From Drosophila persimilis (Eukaryota; Arthropoda; Insecta; Diptera; Drosophilidae): a stretch of DNA of 64,000 bases. The notes under the pieces are model-generated. The model was not told the origin of the DNA, searched no databases, and worked only from the letters and a program-made list of their open reading frames with translations. Within the stretch, counting starts at the first letter, position 1. Every line of letters begins with the position of its first letter. The translations under genes and the position numbers were made by a program. The DNA lies in assembly GCF_003286085.1 (NCBI RefSeq), contig NW_020825355.1:744001-808000 (forward strand), read 5' to 3'. Shown one piece after another: positions 60,301 through 64,000 of the stretch.

Positions 60301-63300
60301 AATCCGTTTGCATTGAATTAATCAGCAAAATTGCGTGCGACACGCCGACTGGCGCCATCTGTCAGGCCAAATTGCCTGCGAACTCATCGCCGCCATTCAT
60401 TTTCATATTCATACTCATACCACTCACTCCACCCATTCCATTCCATTCATTTACATAGTCATTATGGCGCTTCGATCATTGTTCGCTCGTTGGGCTTTTG
60501 GGTTTATCCCCAAATGCACTTTTGCTTATTATCTTTTCTCGGAAAATATATAATTTTCCCAATACTCGGATGCGCGAGTGGTGGAATAAGAGACAATTTA
60601 TTTTGGCAGCTTCGCTGGTGACCCACATTCGGCTCAGAAGATGCCGCCGCTGTTGCTGCTGCTTCTGCTGCCTCCGCTGTCAGCGGAAGTTTTTCCAAAA
60701 AAATAAAATTCATATAAATTTTCCCTCACTCAGTTTTCCCCGCTCCCTTCCACTCTTTGGTTATTTATGATTTCGAATTCGTTTGAATGTTATTTATTTG
60801 ATTATTTTTGATTCATTTTCATTGGCCCGCGACATTGTGTCATTGCTGGATTCTCTCGAATAAAGTCCAGTGCCGTGATTTATCGGTTCAAAACAAATAC
60901 GAGTACCACTCGTACATTCAAGTACGGATATATATCATACACACTATCTTGTCTGTCTGGATATAATCGTACTCGTAATTGCAGCACGCGCCCCCCTCTG
61001 CAGAGCAAATGGGGAGTTGGGGCGTAGAAGCACTTCAATTCACTTCACTTAATGGTCTGATAGTATAATATTTGCATGATTACACCTCCGAAGAGATAAG
61101 GGCCCCGTATACGTACGTATACCCACCCGTAAGTAGGTGGAGCTTCAATACTGTGGATGGAAGCATTGCGCATACGTCGTGTTGGCCTAGGCAATGGCAA
61201 ACAATTGCTCACCGCTGACGATTGTCGCCATAAAAACTGCAATGCAATGGCCTTTTCAGACTGGTAACCGAACCAATTCGACAACAGGTTGTTCACGGGT
61301 ATTCGTATCCGTATATTTATTCTTTTTGTTGAGATATAAAATGGATTTTTTACAGCAGTGCTGAAGTGAGTAACCTGCAGATCTGCTATGGACTCCATTC
61401 AATTGTTCTATCTACGAATGCCACTAACAATTTTCTGAGCATATATATCCACAAAAATTTTAAGTGACAATATTTCCTGTTGAAGATTGTTATATATTCC
61501 GCATACTTTGAGCAACGATAGCGAGATACTTTTTAAAAGCCTTTTGATGGCATTCCAAAAGGAAATACGATACACCAGAAGCTAAAGAAATTATGAAAAG
61601 AAAAGAAGCTATCTAAAAGCCAGACAGAATACCAATCTCCGAGTAAGATATCACCTCTTTCCCTTTACCCGCCGTATCTTTCGATTCGTTTCCAATCAAG
61701 CTGGCAGCAAACAGTCAAATGATGTTGTTCAAATCCATAAACACACATCCATAGACACGGCCGGAGGAAGTCAGGGAGGAAAACACACATTTTCGCGAGC
61801 TCTCAGTTCTGGGGACCAGGCAGATGGATAGATGGTTGGATGGATGGCTGGCACGTGTGGCCAAAATGCTGGCAGAACTAATAAAACTAGAAAATAGCAA
61901 AACGACAAACGACAAAAAACAACGACAACACTGGCAACGTTGTCGCCATTTGGCTTCCGTCGATTTTGTCCATGTTTGTTTGCGATTCTCTTCGTTTTTT
62001 GTGCCTCTTGTCGTCTTGTTTATTTGCACATTGCGTATACGCAATGTGATTTCCTTTGAAGCGGTGCCTTTCCACGCTCCACGTTTTTTGTCGCTGGCGC
62101 TGACAACTCAAGCAAATAGAGAGACAGCAACAATAATCGTTTTCGTGGGCCATGTAAAAGGGGGGAAAGTCCCAAGAAAAACAGCACAACATCACAGAAT
62201 GTAGGCAGTATCTGAATCTGCCGAGATCCAGTATCCACTGTTCAGTATCCAGTATTCAGTATTCACTCTGAGGCGGGTGTTCATGAAGAACCGCAAGTTT
62301 ACGAGTAATCTGTCCCGAGATAAGCGATAAGCGAAGCATTCTGCCACAGACAGACCCCTAGAGCACCCTAGAGCACAGTCAGCCGCAGCCCCAGCACCAG
62401 CCGCAGCCCCAGCCCCCCATTACCTGATCTGAACTTCCCCTTTGATATGTATTTTTACCCACTGTGGCTTCTGTCTGTCTTTCGGTCTGTCGGTCGGTCT
62501 GTCCGTCTGTCTGTCTGTCTGTAGCGTTTAATTAAGTCAAGTGAGCGAAGATCGCTGGCCTGGCCCCCAATGCAACATCAGTAGCAGCAGCAGCAGCGGC
62601 ATCAATTGGATCTCGCCTCTGCCTCTAAATGCCAACAAATTTTGCCTCAGCCTTAGCATCGGATCGGTTCTGGTTCTGTTTCTGTTCTGTTCTGTCTACC
62701 TCTTTTATAGCGCTCGCATTTGTTTTGTTTATTTGGCTTTTGCTTTCTTTGTTTGCCGCTGCTCTATTTTTCTTTGCTTTCGGATAGTCGCGGTGGTTCA
62801 TCCCCGAGCTGGCGAATCTGTGCGACCAGCTGTTCCGCCAAACAAGATCTCCAACCTCCCATCCCATACCATCCCATTCTATCCCAAAACCAACATAATG
62901 AGCATAACATCACGCTCTGTATGTGCAGATATCCGTACTCCGTGCATGAGTATCTTCTTCACCCTGTTATCAGTCGGACATACTTTCTCACGTTCCTCTG
63001 ACTAATGCCGCTGTTGCAGGTGGCTTATCAATCTGCTAGCTGATAGAGCTATAGTAGGGGTTGTTACTGCTAATGCTTTTAGTGCTACTGCCCATGCTTC
63101 TACTGATGCTACTGCTGCTGCTGTTTTTGATAACACAAAGCCATATGATAGATGGCCAGGGGCCAAGGAGAGCTTAAACTTTACTGCAGGGGGTGTGATA
63201 AAAGTCTGCGGGATATAATTTATAGGGGAAACCACTTTCTTTACTTCCCATACTTCGCGTACATGATGATGATTTTCTATGGAAAAATGACATCCAAAAA

Positions 63301-64000
63301 TGATGCTAAAATTAGAATAATTTTTGCACATTTCTTGTATGTACAGACGTTTCATTCCTTAAGGAATTGCCACGATTAAAACCTTTTTCTGTAAAATGAT
63401 TATATGATCAATAATGAATTGCATTATATCAGTTTTTATCTAACATTTTTGCAGCTACTGCTACTACTACTCGTATAGCACAAGCATAGAAGATAGTCAT
63501 AATCTATCAATCGGAACAGCCTTAACCTCTTCCGAAACGTAACCTCCACACAAAAATGTCTCTTTAATCTCAATCTTATCTCTGCAGCCACTTCCAGCGC
63601 AGTGCATCACCCCCTGCTGTGACATCATCGTCCAATTGATTTACAATCTGTTGTCGTTTCTGATAAATTCTTCGTCGTCTTCAAAAACAACGTCACAAAC
63701 TTTCCATAGGATGCACGTGACGATGACGATGATGGGAGGATGGGGCTGAAGATGAGGCTGAGGCTGAGGCTGACGTTGAGGGTGGGTATGCGACAACAGA
63801 GTGGGTGACAGATGACGTAGCCATGGAGCTGATAGTTGCTGATATTACAGTTGCTCTCACTGCCACAGAGCTACTGCTGCTACTGTTTCTACTGCTTTTC
63901 CTGCCACACAGGCTACTACGCTACTGCTTGTTATTGTTCTACGTGTGACTGTTTGGGACCACCTCTTGGCATGTTTTTCACGAAACTGTCAAAATGTTAT
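57352..64000 (-). other. vein intron (right edge of window)
   Basis: This 6.6 kb lies upstream of the vein Ig exons and shows no exon I can support. It contains purine-rich and microsatellite tracts, for example GGGGATC repeats (about 60240-60268), GTCTGTCTGTCT (about 62505-62522), AC runs (about 58990) and GCTGCT (about 63110-63122). It is presumably the intron leading to the N-terminal exons. Long vein introns are known to contain regulatory DNA, but I can point to no specific site. Confidence 0.5.

Overview
This is a Drosophila window. Every protein-coding gene I can name (Bre1, Tektin-C, S6k, a RCC1/Bj1-type gene, kri, mad2, vn) has a fly ortholog, and from memory the order matches the 64E-64F block of D. 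melanogaster (Muller element D). A DINE-1/INE-1 type element, short 50-70 bp introns with GT-AG ends, DRE (TATCGATA) promoter motifs and abundant short microsatellites all fit. The dense microsatellites suggest an obscura-group species (where Muller D is chromosome arm XR), but nothing here proves that.

Layout. 1-1692 (-): a nine-exon odorant receptor, its last exon running off the left edge. 1693-4604: intergenic DNA with a diverged relic of the later satellite (about 3103-3166), a DINE-1-like element (3550-4107) and the Bre1 3' flank. 4605-7874 (-): Bre1, followed by a textbook housekeeping promoter (8190-8345). About 8609-30962: a 22 kb palindrome made of a tandem array of a 313-bp repeat (26 units, one orientation), a 2.35 kb inverted-repeat core (16688-19035), and a second array in the opposite orientation (about 40 units). 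31526-32940 (-): Tektin-C. 36974-47172 (-): S6k in ten coding exons, with a VPS62-family secreted-protein gene nested on the opposite strand in its last intron (39611-42451). 48017-49327 (-): an RCC1 repeat gene sharing a short divergent promoter with kri (49535-50366, +). kri converges tail-to-tail on mad2 (50754-51527, -). 55458-57351 (-): the four 3' exons of vein (Ig and EGF domains), with upstream exons beyond the right edge; the final 6.6 kb is vein intron.

Genes and roles. Bre1 (H2B ubiquitin ligase), S6k (TOR-pathway growth kinase), the RCC1 gene (Ran exchange factor family), mad2 (spindle checkpoint) and kri (UPRT family) are housekeeping or cell-cycle genes, several with DRE-type promoters. 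Tektin-C is a sperm-flagellum protein, vein is a secreted EGFR ligand, and the odorant receptor is sensory. They are neighbours rather than an operon-like unit.

The most unusual structure is the palindrome between Bre1 and Tektin-C. It resembles a giant foldback-type element whose inverted arms have expanded into satellite arrays. Its arms could in principle give long double-stranded RNA.
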